Part shown: positions 51,259-62,698 of the stretch, in pieces
Layout: each line of letters begins with the position of its first letter
Position numbering within the stretch: the first letter of the stretch is position 1
Source of the DNA: DATKDF01 sp963752045
Lineage (GTDB): Bacteria; Acidobacteriota; Vicinamibacteria; Vicinamibacterales; SCN-69-37
Length of the DNA stretch: 64,000 bases
NCBI GenBank assembly: GCA_963752045.1
Contig: CAVVWN010000011.1
Coordinates: 1 to 64,000 of the forward strand
Reading direction: 5' to 3'
Program-made: the position numbers and the translations under genes
Notes under the pieces: generated by a model
The model's input: the letters and a program-made list of their open reading frames with translations, nothing else
Database searches by the model: none
What the model was told of the DNA's origin: nothing

Positions 51259-51949
51259 ATGACCGTCTTTCTCGTGCCCGTTGGCGCAGGCCGTCACGCT
51301 CTCTACTGCGAAGTAAAGGAAACGGAGCCGGAGCCGGCCGACCCGCCTCCCTCGTCCTCCTGGCGCGCCCGCATGCTCCACCGGTTCCGCACGACGGTCG
51401 CCGACGCCGAGGCCGAGCACGAGCGTGAAGAACTCGGTGAAGCCACCGAGCCCCGCAAGCCCGGCCTGGGCCGGTTCATCGTCAGGAAGATCGCCGAGGC
51501 GGTCGCCGAACAGCGACTGCTCTGGAATCTGCGCCGGGCCTCGGAAGGGCGCCTCGTGCATCCGGACGATGTGCCGAGCACTGACGCCATGCGCATGGCG
51601 CGGACGGAGTTTGCGGCCGACTACCGGAAGCACCTGACCCGCGGCGTCGTCAATGGCACGCTCTCGGCCGTTCTGGGCGTCGTGTTCTTCTTCGTGCCCG
51701 GGTCCGAATCTGGTGGCCTACTACTTCCTGTTTCTGTCGATCGGTCACTACTTCGCGCTTCGCGGCGCGCGGCGCGGCCTTCACGGGATCACGTGGCGGA
51801 CCGAGTCGTCACGTCCGCTCGGCGAAGTCCGCGAGGCGCTCGGGCTCGAGCCGGCTGCCCGGCGCGCGACGCTCGAGCGGATCACGGTGGACCTCGGTCT
51901 GTCGCGGCTCTGGCGATTCGTCGAGCGGGTAGCCCGGCGGTCCGCCTGA
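51259..51949 (+). CDS. Membrane protein resembling mitochondrial K+-H+ exchange-related family (frameshift)
   Basis: From the ATG at 51259 the intended product has about 229 residues: a first beta-like segment (TVFLVPVGAGRHALYCEV), a Pro/Glu-rich linker, helices RFIVRKIAEAVAEQRLLW, one membrane segment SAVLGVVFFFVPGP and then NLVAYYFLFLSIGHYFALRGARRGL. The P.PN..YY..LSIGHYFALRGARR part resembles the PF10173 family (mitochondrial K+-H+ exchange-related). One extra G in GGG at 51700-51702 splits the frame: CCC-GGT-CCG would give PGPNL. Family assignment is tentative. Confidence 0.5.
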
Positions 51950-51979
51950 ACGAATGCCGGGTGGTATACTCGCGTCCCC

Positions 51980-52993
51980 GTGACGCTCGCCGAGCTCGCC
52001 CGTCGTCTCGGAACCCGCCTCGAGGGTGATGGATCGACTGAGGTGTTCCGCGTGGCCGGCATCGAAGACGCCGGCCCGGGCGAGGTGACCTTCCTGGCCA
52101 ATCCCCGCTACAGCGCACGGCTGGCGTCGACTCGGGCCTCGGCCGTGATCGCTGGAGATGCGGTGACCGACGCGCCGTGCGCGATCCTGCGGTCGGCCAA
52201 CCCGTACGTGACCTTCGCTGATGCGATCGGCGTGCTGACGCCGCCTGTGACGCCACCGCCCGGCATCAGTCCGCTTTCGGCCGTCGATCCGACGGCCGAG
52301 CTCGGACCCGACGTGTCGGTCGGGCCGTTTGCCGTGATCGGCCCGCGCGCGCGGATCGGCGCGCGCACGGTCATCCACCCGCACGTCGCCATTGGTCCGG
52401 ATGCCTCGATCGGTGAGGCCTGCGTCGTGCACGCCCACGCATCGGTCCGGCATGCCGTGATCGTCGGCGACCGTGTCGTGATCCAGGATGGCGCCGTCAT
52501 CGGCAGCGAGGGGTTCGGCTTCGCGACACGGCCTGACGGCGTGCACCAGCCGATTCCCCAGGTGGGCCGGGTGGTGATCGAAGACGACGTGCTCATCGGC
52601 GCCCAGTCGGTCGTGGCTCGTCCGGCCGTTGGCGAGACACGTGTTGGCGCGGGAACCAAGATCGACACGTTGGTGCAGGTTGCGCACGGCGTGCAGATCG
52701 GTCGTGGTGTGCTGCTGGCCTCGCAGGTGGGCATTGCCGGCAGCACGGTGGTGGAGGATGGCGTGGTCATGGCCGGTCAGGTCGGCGTGACCGGGCACGT
52801 GCGGGTCGGGCGCGGCGTGGTGGCCAACGCGAAGACCGGAATCACCAAGGACGTGCCGCCTGGCACGCATCTGTCGGGCATGCCCGGCTGGCAGGTGTCC
52901 GAGTGGCGCGCCGCCTTCGTGCTGGTCCGCAGACTGCCCGAATTCAGGCGGAAGCTGCTCGAGCTGACGGCACGCCTGGACGCCCTGAAGTAG
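51980..52993 (+). CDS. lpxD: UDP-3-O-acylglucosamine N-acyltransferase
   Basis: This 337-residue GTG-start protein adds the second acyl chain in lipid A synthesis, from acyl-ACP. It has the N-terminal uridine-binding domain (LAELARRLGTRLEGDGS, GIEDAGPGEVTFLANPRY) and a long left-handed beta-helix of hexapeptide repeats ([LIV]-G-x4) with the catalytic His near VAHGVQIGRGVLLASQVGIAGSTVVEDGV. The C-terminal helix (FRRKLLELTARLDAL) is present. It implies an LPS-bearing outer membrane. Confidence 0.95.
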   Translation: MTLAELARRLGTRLEGDGSTEVFRVAGIEDAGPGEVTFLANPRYSARLASTRASAVIAGDAVTDAPCAILRSANPYVTFADAIGVLTPPVTPPPGISPLSAVDPTAELGPDVSVGPFAVIGPRARIGARTVIHPHVAIGPDASIGEACVVHAHASVRHAVIVGDRVVIQDGAVIGSEGFGFATRPDGVHQPIPQVGRVVIEDDVLIGAQSVVARPAVGETRVGAGTKIDTLVQVAHGVQIGRGVLLASQVGIAGSTVVEDGVVMAGQVGVTGHVRVGRGVVANAKTGITKDVPPGTHLSGMPGWQVSEWRAAFVLVRRLPEFRRKLLELTARLDALK

Positions 52994-53045
52994 GCGCCGC
53001 CGCCGTCGCCAGCGAAAACACGCCGCTCCCCCTATAATCAGATCA

Positions 53046-54438
53046 ATGCGACTGATGTATACGGCACGCCTGCTGGCGGTCGCCGCAGCCGTGCTTCTCT
53101 CGAGCAGTGCGACCGCGGTCGATTCCATTCCCCGCCCCCCGAAGTTCGATTACACGATGGAGACGCTCGAGAACGGTCTTCAGGTGGTGTATCTCGAGGA
53201 CCACTCCACGCCGATCGTGCACCTGGCGCTCTGGTATCACGTGGGCTCGAAGAACGAGAAGCCCGGACGCACGGGCTTCGCGCACCTGTTCGAGCACCTG
53301 ATGTTCAAGGGATCGAAGAACGTGAGAGCCGACCAGCACCCCTCGTGGATCACGAGCGTGGGCGGCCAGTCGAATGCGTTCACCGACGAGGATGCCACCG
53401 TCTTCTGGGAGACGGTTCCGGCCCAGTATCTGCCGCTCGTGCTCTGGCTCGAGGCCGACCGGATGGCCACGCTCGAGGTCGACGAGGCCAAGTTCCTCAA
53501 CGAACGCGAGGTCGTCAAGGAAGAACGGCGGATGCGCTACGAGAACCAGCCGTTCGGACGCCTCTCGGAGATCATCTTCGACAAGGCGTTCACGGTGCAT
53601 CCCGTACAAGCACCAGACGATTGGGAGCATGGCCGATCTCGAGGCCGCCTCGATCTCCGACGTTCGCGCGTTCCACGAGACGTACTACGTGCCGAACAAC
53701 GCGACACTGACGCTCGTCGGCGACTTCGACACCGACCAGGCCAAGGCGCTCGTCAGCCAGTACATGGGCCGGGTTCCCCGCGGGAAGCCGGTGCCGCGCG
53801 ACATTCCGCAGGAGCCGGCGCAGGAAGGCGAAACACGCTACGAGGTGAGCGAGCCGTGGCCGCTGCCGGCCGTGGTGGTCTCGCACCACATCACGTACGA
53901 CGGGCACCCGGACGCCTACCCGCTGCACATCCTGGCGAAGATCCTGTCCGACGGCGAAAGCTCGCGGATCTACCGGTCGCTCGTGTACGAGAAGCAGCTG
54001 GCGCTGGCCGCGTTCGGCGAAGCCAAGCTCATCGAGCATCCGAATCTCTTCTATGCCGTCGCCATCGTGCAGCCCGGGCAGGCAGCCGGCCGACGTGCAA
54101 CGGGCGCTGCAGGCCGAGCTCGACCGCATCAAGACCGATGGCGTGACGGCCGACGAGCTCAATCGCGCCAAGCGCCAGTTCGCCCGCGACTACATCCTCG
54201 GCCGCGAGACCGTGCAGCAGAAGGCGCTGCACCTGGCGCACGCGGTCGTCATCCACGACGACGTCACGACGGCCGACGGCGAGTTCGACCTGTTCCAGAA
54301 CGTGACACTCGAGGACGTGCAGCGCGTGGCGCACACGTACTTCACGCCCCAGTCGCGGATGCTGCTCACGATCATGCCGCGCGGTGCGGGCGACCAACCG
54401 GACGCCGGTATCGCGGCGAGTCAGGGGGTGTGCGATGA
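53046..54438 (+). CDS. M16-family zinc peptidase, catalytic subunit (three frameshifts)
   Basis: This exported protein has a signal peptide, then the inverted zinc motif HXXEH (AHLFEHLMFKGS) and the distal glutamate (LNEREVVKEERRM), so it is the catalytic member of a pair. The fold continues (TYYVPNNATLTLVGDF, SHHITYDGHPDAYPLHIL, SDGESSRIYRSLVYEKQLA, ELDRIKTDGVTADELNRAK). Single-base indels break it at 53604 (extra G, HP-G-YKH), near 54080-54085 (extra bases in CAGGCAG) and at the G5 of 54424-54428 (one G short). Restoring that last G would put its stop on the ATG of the next gene (ATGA). Such pairs degrade small peptides in the periplasm. Confidence 0.85.
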
Positions 54439-55925
54439 GGCGCCTGCCTCACCGGCATCGCGGCCCTGGCCGTGCTCGGCCTCGCGCCGACGGTCGTCGG
54501 CGCGCAGTCGTGGCCGAGCGAGCGTCCGCCGCGACCCCTGCCGGCTCGCGCGGTCGATTTCCCGCCGTACGAGATCCGGACTCTGCCGAACGGCCTGCAG
54601 GTGCTCGTGGTGCTGCACCACGAGCAGCCGGCGGTGAGCTTCCGGCTGATCATCAAGGCCGGCTCCGCCCAGGAACCGGCCAGCCGACCGGGGTCTCCAG
54701 TTTCGTCGCGTCGCTGCTGACACTCGGCACGACGACGCGCTCGGCTGGCGACATCGCGACGCTCATCGATTCGGCTGGAGGGTTCATCGGCGCCGGCTCG
54801 GGCAACGAGTTGTCGTTCGTCAACGGCGCCGTCATCAAGGACCGCACCGACGAGGCGCTCGCGCTCGCGGCCGACCTGGTGCGCAATCCGGCGTTCGCGC
54901 CCGAGGAAATCGAGCGGCACCGGCGGCAGACGCTCTCGGCGATGCAGGTGGGCTACGACGATCCGGACTACATCGCCGGGGCCGTGTTCGACCGGCTGGT
55001 GTTCGGCACCCACCCGTACGGGCGGCCCGGTGACGGCACGCCGGATTCGGTGTCGCGGATCACGCGCGACGACCTGGTGGCGTTCCACCGCGCGTGGTTC
55101 GTGCCGAACAACGCGCTGCTCGCGATCGTCGGCGACCTGACGGCCGACGAGGCGTTTGCCGCAGCCGAGCGCGCGTTCGGCACCTGGGCGATGCGCGACG
55201 TGCCCGAGACCGCGATGCCGGCGCCGCCGGGACCGTCCCGGCGCGTGGTGGTCATCGATCGCCCCGGTTCGGCGCAGACCGAGATTCGGGTTGGCCATGT
55301 GGCCATCTCGCGCACGAGCGACGACTTCGTCCCGTTCGATCTCGCGGTTCGTATTCTCGGCGGCGAGGGCGCCAACCGCCTGTTCGGCGTGCTGCGGTCC
55401 GACCGCGGTCTGACGTACGGCGCCTCCGCCTCGCTCAGGACCTACAAGGCCAGCGGGCAGGTCGTGGCCGAGACCGACACGCGATCGGAGGCCACCGGAG
55501 AGTCGCTGCGGTTGATGGTGGAGGAGTTCTGGCGCCTGCAGCGCGAGCCGATCCGGACGGGCGAGCTCCGTGGCGCCCAGGATTTTCTGGCCGGCTCCTT
55601 TCCGCTCACGATCGAGGCGCCGGCGGCGATCGCCACCCAGGTGCTGGCCCACATCTTCTACGGCCTCGACCTGCGGGAGATCGAGACGTACAGAGACGAG
55701 GTAGAACGCGTGACGCCCGACGACATCCAGCGCGTCGCCAAAGAGCTCCTCCGTCCCGATCGTCTGTCGATCGTGCTCGTCGGCGATGCGTCGACGTTCG
55801 TCGACCAGTTGAAGACGCTCGGGTTCGAAGAGTTCGAGCGCATTCCCCTGTCGCAACTGGACCTGGCCTCACCGACCCTCCGCAGGCAGACGGCTGCCGA
55901 TCGGGACCGGCCCGACGAGGACTGA
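54435..55925 (+). CDS. M16-family peptidase partner, non-catalytic subunit (two frameshifts)
   Basis: The protein has a signal peptide (corrected: MRRLLTGIAALAVLGLA) and M16 domains: IRTLPNGLQVLVVLHHEQP, FVPNNALLAIVGDLTADEA, ILGGEGANRLFGVLRSDRGLTYG. The HXXEH position is replaced (GVSSFVASLLTLGTTTRS), so it is the non-catalytic half of a heterodimer, bearing the substrate-binding R..Y motif (LRSDRGLTYGA). Indels lie near 54447 (extra C) and at 54690-54693 (one G missing). It overlaps the catalytic gene by 4 bp, the normal arrangement of such pairs. Confidence 0.85.
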   Translation: MRRLPHRHRGPGRARPRADGRRRAVVAERASAATPAGSRGRFPAVRDPDSAERPAGARGAAPRAAGGELPADHQGRLRPGTGQPTGVSSFVASLLTLGTTTRSAGDIATLIDSAGGFIGAGSGNELSFVNGAVIKDRTDEALALAADLVRNPAFAPEEIERHRRQTLSAMQVGYDDPDYIAGAVFDRLVFGTHPYGRPGDGTPDSVSRITRDDLVAFHRAWFVPNNALLAIVGDLTADEAFAAAERAFGTWAMRDVPETAMPAPPGPSRRVVVIDRPGSAQTEIRVGHVAISRTSDDFVPFDLAVRILGGEGANRLFGVLRSDRGLTYGASASLRTYKASGQVVAETDTRSEATGESLRLMVEEFWRLQREPIRTGELRGAQDFLAGSFPLTIEAPAAIATQVLAHIFYGLDLREIETYRDEVERVTPDDIQRVAKELLRPDRLSIVLVGDASTFVDQLKTLGFEEFERIPLSQLDLASPTLRRQTAADRDRPDED

Positions 55926-55933
55926 CCGCCCGC

Positions 55934-57125
55934 GTGACCGCCCCCGCCGGGCCTGACGTGCCGGACGCCACGGGCCGCCAGCGCGGGCGGCGCGTCATGA
56001 TCTCCTGCGGCGAGGCTTCGGGGGACCTGTACGCCGGCGCGCTCGCGACCGAGCTCAGCGCCCTCGACCCGGCAATCCGCATCTACGGGTTCGGCGGTGC
56101 CGCGCTGGCACGGGCCGGCGCCGAGCTGGTCGGCGACTATCGCGGGTTTGCGGTCACCGGACTGTCCGAGGCTCTGGCCGTGCTGCCGCGATCGTGGCGG
56201 ATGCTGCGGACGCTCGGCGCGCGAGCGGCCGCCGAGCGGCCAGACGTCTTCGTCGCCATAGACTTTCCCGACTTCAACTTCCGGCTGCTGCCGGTCATGC
56301 ACCGGCTGGGCGTGCCAGTCGTCTACTACGTCAGCCCGCAGCTGTGGGCGTGGCGACCCGGACGGATGGCGACGCTCGCACGCTATGTCTCGCGCATGCT
56401 CGTCATCTTTCCGTTCGAAGCGCCGATCTACGAACGGGCCGGCGTGCCCGTGGAGTTTGTCGGGCATCCGCTCATCGACCTGGCGAACGCGACGGCCGGC
56501 CGGGTGCCGTTTCTCACGGGACTCGGTCTCGACCCGGAGCGGCCGGTCGTGGCGCTGCTGCCGGGAAGCCGGCCGAACGAAGTCACGCGAATCCTGCCTG
56601 AGCTGGTTGCCGCGGCCCGTGAAGTGTCCCGGCGCGTTGCCGGGCGCACAATTCGTCGTGGCCCGCGCGCCCGCGCTCGATGACGACGCGTTCCGGCCGC
56701 TCGACCTGCTCGCCAGCACCGGGGTGGTTGCCGCCGTCGTCACAGGTGCCACCGACGACGTGCTCGCCTCGGCCGATGTCGTCGTGACGGCGTCCGGGAC
56801 GGCCACGGTTCAGACGGCAATACACGGGCGCCCGATGGTGATCGTCTACCGCGTGTCGCCGCTGACCTACGCGCTCGGGCGGCGTCTGGTGAAGGTGTCC
56901 ACCTACGGCATGGTCAACCTGGTTGCCGGCCGGTCGGTCGTGCCCGAGCTGATTCAAGAAGGGTTCACGGGCGAACGGGTGGCCGACGAGGTGGCGTCAC
57001 TTCTCCGGGATCGGGCTCGGGCCGACGCGATGCGCCGCGACCTGGCTGACGTGCGCGCGAAGCTGGGTGAGCCCGGCGCGTCCCGACGAGCCGCCCGCGC
57101 CGTGTTTGACGTCATGGGCGCGTGA
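55934..57125 (+). CDS. lpxB: Lipid-A-disaccharide synthase (one frameshift)
   Basis: LpxB joins UDP-2,3-diacylglucosamine and lipid X in lipid A synthesis. Motifs: VMISCGEASGDLYAGALATEL, IYGFGGAALARAGAEL, DFPDFNFRLLPVMHRLGV, VVYYVSPQLWAWRPGRM, EFVGHPLIDL and ALLPGSRPNEV. An extra G in GGG at 56642-56644 moves the second half (QFVVARAPALDDD, VVTASGTATVQTAIHGRPMVIVYR) into another frame; with GG the protein is continuous at about 395 residues. GTG at 55934 is a possible start. The essential role makes a real loss unlikely. Confidence 0.88.
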
Positions 57126-57200
57126 GACCCCGCTGCCGGCCGAACTCCGCGTTTTCGGCCGATCGCCGGAAACCGCGACCGGTGCTCTAGACTAGTGGCC

Positions 57201-57788
57201 ATGTTACGTCCCCTCATCGTTGCTGCAACCGTGATGGCGGCCGGCGCCACGCTCGCGGCTCATCTGGTGGTACCAACCGAGTTCCGCGAGGTGGTGGCCG
57301 ATGCGAGCCTCATCGTCCGCGGGACCGTGACCGATGTGCGGTCGGTTGCGGTCGCGGGTCGCGGCGTCGAGTCGGTCACGACCGTCGCCGTCGAAGACCT
57401 GCTCAAGGGGGAGGCGGATCGTTTCGTGTCGATCCGCGTGCCAGGAGGGCAGATCGGCACGCGCCGCTTCGTGATGGTGGGCGCGCCCTCATTCGTGCCG
57501 GGCCAGCATGCCGTGTTCTTCCTGCGACGTGACGCCGAAGGGGCCTGGCGTCCGATCGGGCTCTCGATGGGCGTCTACCGCGTTCGTGCGGACCGGGCTA
57601 CGGGAAATCCCGTCGTCACTCCTCCCGTGGTCGGCGGGTGGACGGCGTCCGTGAACGGAAGGGTCGTGCGCGGCGACAGCCGGCGCCAGACGATGGCGCT
57701 GCAGGAATTCGAGTCGATGGTGAAGCTCATCGCGTCGGGCCGGGCCCTGCCGTCGAGGCTCCCGCTCGTCGAAAGGCCGGTCAAATGA
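57201..57788 (+). CDS. Exported protein of unknown function
   Basis: This 195-residue protein has a signal peptide (about 1-20) and a mainly beta-rich region: ADASLIVRGTVTDVRSVAVAGR, VEDLLKGEADRFVSIRVPGGQIG and SFVPGQHAVFFLRRD. This OB-like pattern resembles secreted proteins of the uncharacterised type often found upstream of metalloproteases; I do not recognise a named family. It overlaps the metalloprotease start by 4 bp, so the two are translationally coupled and may work together. Confidence 0.55.
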   Translation: MLRPLIVAATVMAAGATLAAHLVVPTEFREVVADASLIVRGTVTDVRSVAVAGRGVESVTTVAVEDLLKGEADRFVSIRVPGGQIGTRRFVMVGAPSFVPGQHAVFFLRRDAEGAWRPIGLSMGVYRVRADRATGNPVVTPPVVGGWTASVNGRVVRGDSRRQTMALQEFESMVKLIASGRALPSRLPLVERPVK

Positions 57789-58786
57789 AGCGCCTGCTGC
57801 TCGTCGTGACCGGCCTTGCCGCGGCGGCCGCCCTCGCCCCGGGCGCCGAGGCCTATCTGAAGCTCGGCACCGACGTGGACGGCCGCGTGGTCGGTGTCAG
57901 GTGGGAGACGTTCCCGGTTCGGTACTTCGTCACGAGTCGTGACGACGACCGCGTCAGCGCCGCGGAGCTCGAAGCGGCGGTGGGTCGCGCGTTCGACACC
58001 TGGACGTCTGTGCCGACGGCAAGCGTGTCTGCCGCCTTCGGCGGGTTCACCACCGCCGACCCGTTCGAAGACGACGGGGTGTCGGTGATCGGGTTTCAGT
58101 CGAGGCCGGATATGGACCGGACACTCGGCGCCGCCACGTTCGAGGTGGACACGACGACGGGGCGCGTCGTCTCGGCAGACATCTTCTTCAACAGCATCTT
58201 CGACTGGTCGGTGGCCGAGGCCGGCGAGACGGGCCGCTTCGACCTCGAATCGGTTGCCGCGCACGAGATCGGCCATCTGCTCGGGCTGGGCCATTCGGCG
58301 CTCGGCGAGACGGAGCTCAGCTCGTCGGGCGGCCGCACCGTTCTCGGCAAGCGCGCCGTGATGTTCCCGATTGCGTATCCGCGCGGATCGATCGAGGACC
58401 GGACGCTCGAGGCCGACGACATCGCCGGCCTTGGCGACGTCTATGCGTCGAGCGAGTTCAATCGCACGCTCGGCGCCATTCGGGGACGCGTCACCCTTGG
58501 AGGTGCGGGGCTCTTCGGGGCGCACGTGGCCGCGTTCAACATCCGGACGGGGGACCTCGTGGCGGGCTTCTCGCTCAACGACGAGGGCGATTTCGTGATT
58601 GCCGGCCTCGAACCCGGCCTCTACGTCGTGCGCGTGGAGCCCATCGACGATGCCGACATCGACAGCTTCTTCGGGGAGGACGCCGAGGTGAACATCGACT
58701 TCCGGGCCGCGTACTTCCCCCGGCTCGTGGCCGTGCCGGCCGGCGGTGCGGGTGACGTCGTCGAGATCACGGTGGTGGGGAAATGA
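57785..58786 (+). CDS. Matrixin-like zinc metalloprotease, secreted
   Basis: The 333-residue product has a signal peptide (1-22) and a metzincin active site HEIGHLLGLGH (His160, Glu161, His164, His170) with a Met-turn in KRAVMFPIAYP, the signature of matrixins (M10). The N-terminal part (FPVRYFVTSRD, AVGRAFDTWTSVPTASV) is the typical beta-sheet start with the W that precedes the catalytic domain. No cysteine-switch prodomain is evident. A C-terminal carboxypeptidase-regulatory-like domain (IRGRVTLGGAGLFGAHVAAF, GDFVIAGLEPGLYVVRVEP) ends it. It overlaps the genes on both sides by 4 bp. Confidence 0.85.
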   Translation: MKRLLLVVTGLAAAAALAPGAEAYLKLGTDVDGRVVGVRWETFPVRYFVTSRDDDRVSAAELEAAVGRAFDTWTSVPTASVSAAFGGFTTADPFEDDGVSVIGFQSRPDMDRTLGAATFEVDTTTGRVVSADIFFNSIFDWSVAEAGETGRFDLESVAAHEIGHLLGLGHSALGETELSSSGGRTVLGKRAVMFPIAYPRGSIEDRTLEADDIAGLGDVYASSEFNRTLGAIRGRVTLGGAGLFGAHVAAFNIRTGDLVAGFSLNDEGDFVIAGLEPGLYVVRVEPIDDADIDSFFGEDAEVNIDFRAAYFPRLVAVPAGGAGDVVEITVVGK

Positions 58787-59481
58787 CGCGCAGCTACGCG
58801 CTGTCTGACGCCGTGCTCTGCCATCACGCTCGTCGGCCGCCGTTCCGGCCGTGGCGCAGACGCAGGCCACGGCGGAGGCGCCGCAAGCGCCCGGCCGGCC
58901 GTGGGAGTTTGCCGGGGGCGTGCTCGTCGCGTTGCCGGTGGCGCTCGGCTCGATCGACGCCAATCTGCTCGATCCGCGTGGCGGGGAGTTACCGCTGTTC
59001 AGCACGAGCACCGAGACCGGCATGGGTCTCGGATTCGAGGTGGATCTCGGCACGGCCGTCGCCCGTACGCGTCGACGTGGAGATGACCGCGGCGTGGACG
59101 CGGTTCGAGGTTCGCACCGCCGTCAGCGACGACTTCGAAGATGTGCCGGACGTCACGGTGAGCGACACGCTCACGCGGTTCTCGGTGGGCGGGGCCGTGC
59201 TCTGGCGGTTCGTCGATCGTCCGCGCGTGTCGTGGTTCGCGCGGGGCGGCGGCGCCTGGATGCGCGAGCTTTCGAGCGACGCGTCGCTCGTCGAGGACGG
59301 CCTCCTCATCGAGGCCGGCGTCGGCGTGAAATACTGGATGAGCACGAACCCCGCCGGAGAGGGCCGCTTCGGCCTGCGGGCGGAGTTTCGGGCGCTCAAC
59401 CGCCGCCGCGGCATCGAGATCGACGACGGGTCTTTCCGGATCTGGCCGCTCGTGACGGCGTCGGCGGTCGTGAGATTCTGA
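58783..59481 (+). CDS. Outer-membrane beta-barrel protein (frameshifts)
   Basis: Start ATGA overlaps the metalloprotease stop. The intended protein has a signal peptide region, a mature start AQTQATAEAPQAPGRPWEFAGGVLVALPVAL, alternating strands TGMGLGFEVDLGTAV and RVDVEMTAAWTRFEVRT, and a terminal IWPLVTASAVVRF (aromatic C-terminal residue, as in outer-membrane proteins). Two or more indels lie in the signal-peptide region (58800-58840) and one near CCC at 59062-59064. It forms a likely three-gene unit with the exported protein and the metalloprotease. Confidence 0.6.
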   Translation: MTRSYALSDAVLCHHARRPPFRPWRRRRPRRRRRKRPAGRGSLPGACSSRCRWRSARSTPICSIRVAGSYRCSARAPRPAWVSDSRWISARPSPVRVDVEMTAAWTRFEVRTAVSDDFEDVPDVTVSDTLTRFSVGGAVLWRFVDRPRVSWFARGGGAWMRELSSDASLVEDGLLIEAGVGVKYWMSTNPAGEGRFGLRAEFRALNRRRGIEIDDGSFRIWPLVTASAVVRF

Positions 59482-59499
59482 AAAAAAGGGCAGAGGTCT

Positions 59500-62196
<2,697 letters not shown>

Positions 62197-62698
62197 AGAG
62201 CATGGAGGACGGTTGACCGTGGAGGCAGTTGAGATAGTCGAGGGTTGGAGGTGTCGATCTGGCAACCGCGGGGGACGTTGAGGAACTCGAGGACTTGTCC
62301 TGCTGACCGGGGCGGGCGCCGATCGCAGTTCAGGTCACCGGGGCCGCGGGCGGAGCCCGCGGGGCCACGGCCCTCGCTGGCCTGACCCCGGGCGCCGACG
62401 AGCCACCCGGGCCATAACCTTGCGCACGGACTCCGGGTGGCTCGTCGGCGCCCGGGGTCAGGCCAGCGGGCCCCGGTGACCTCGAATCACGTGAGAACAC
62501 TGTTGCCGCCACGGCGTTTGCGCACGGGGGCCAGAGTCGCCCCCCGGCAGGCGGCGCCCTCGCGTCGGCCGCAATGGTCTGGGGGGCGGCCTCCATTGCC
62601 TCCACGGTCTCCAAGGTGATCCTGTCGGCATACTCAACTGCCTCCACGTCCTCCACGGTGGCCGTCAACTCCATGCCCTTCACGGTTCCGAGGTGCGA
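62197..62698. repeat. 500-bp non-coding segment of GTGGAG-type words around a giant palindrome
   Basis: No gene is visible between acnA and queG. The left flank (62202-62290) and right flank (62591-62690) are built from related words such as CCGTGGAGGCAGTTGAG and CTCCACGGTCTCCAAGG in opposite orientation; CGTGGAGGCAGTTGAG (62218-62233) is an exact 16-bp inverted match to 62633-62648. The centre holds the palindrome at 62332-62482. The same words occur in the mltG-nadK spacer. Confidence 0.75.
62332..62482. repeat. Giant near-perfect palindrome (35-bp and 14-bp arm pairs)
   Basis: The inner arms 62376-62410 and 62433-62467 are exact reverse complements of 35 bp (starting GCTGGCCTGACCCC, ending GAGCCACCCGG) with a 22-base loop. 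The outer arms AGGTCACCGGGGCC (62332-62345) and GGCCCCGGTGACCT (62469-62482) pair over 14 bp. The left side carries a 30-base insert (62346-62375) that forms its own GCGGGC/GCCCGC hairpin. Transcribed, this would be one of the strongest hairpins in the window. It lies 135 bp past acnA; it is a terminator or REP-like element in form. Confidence 0.85.
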
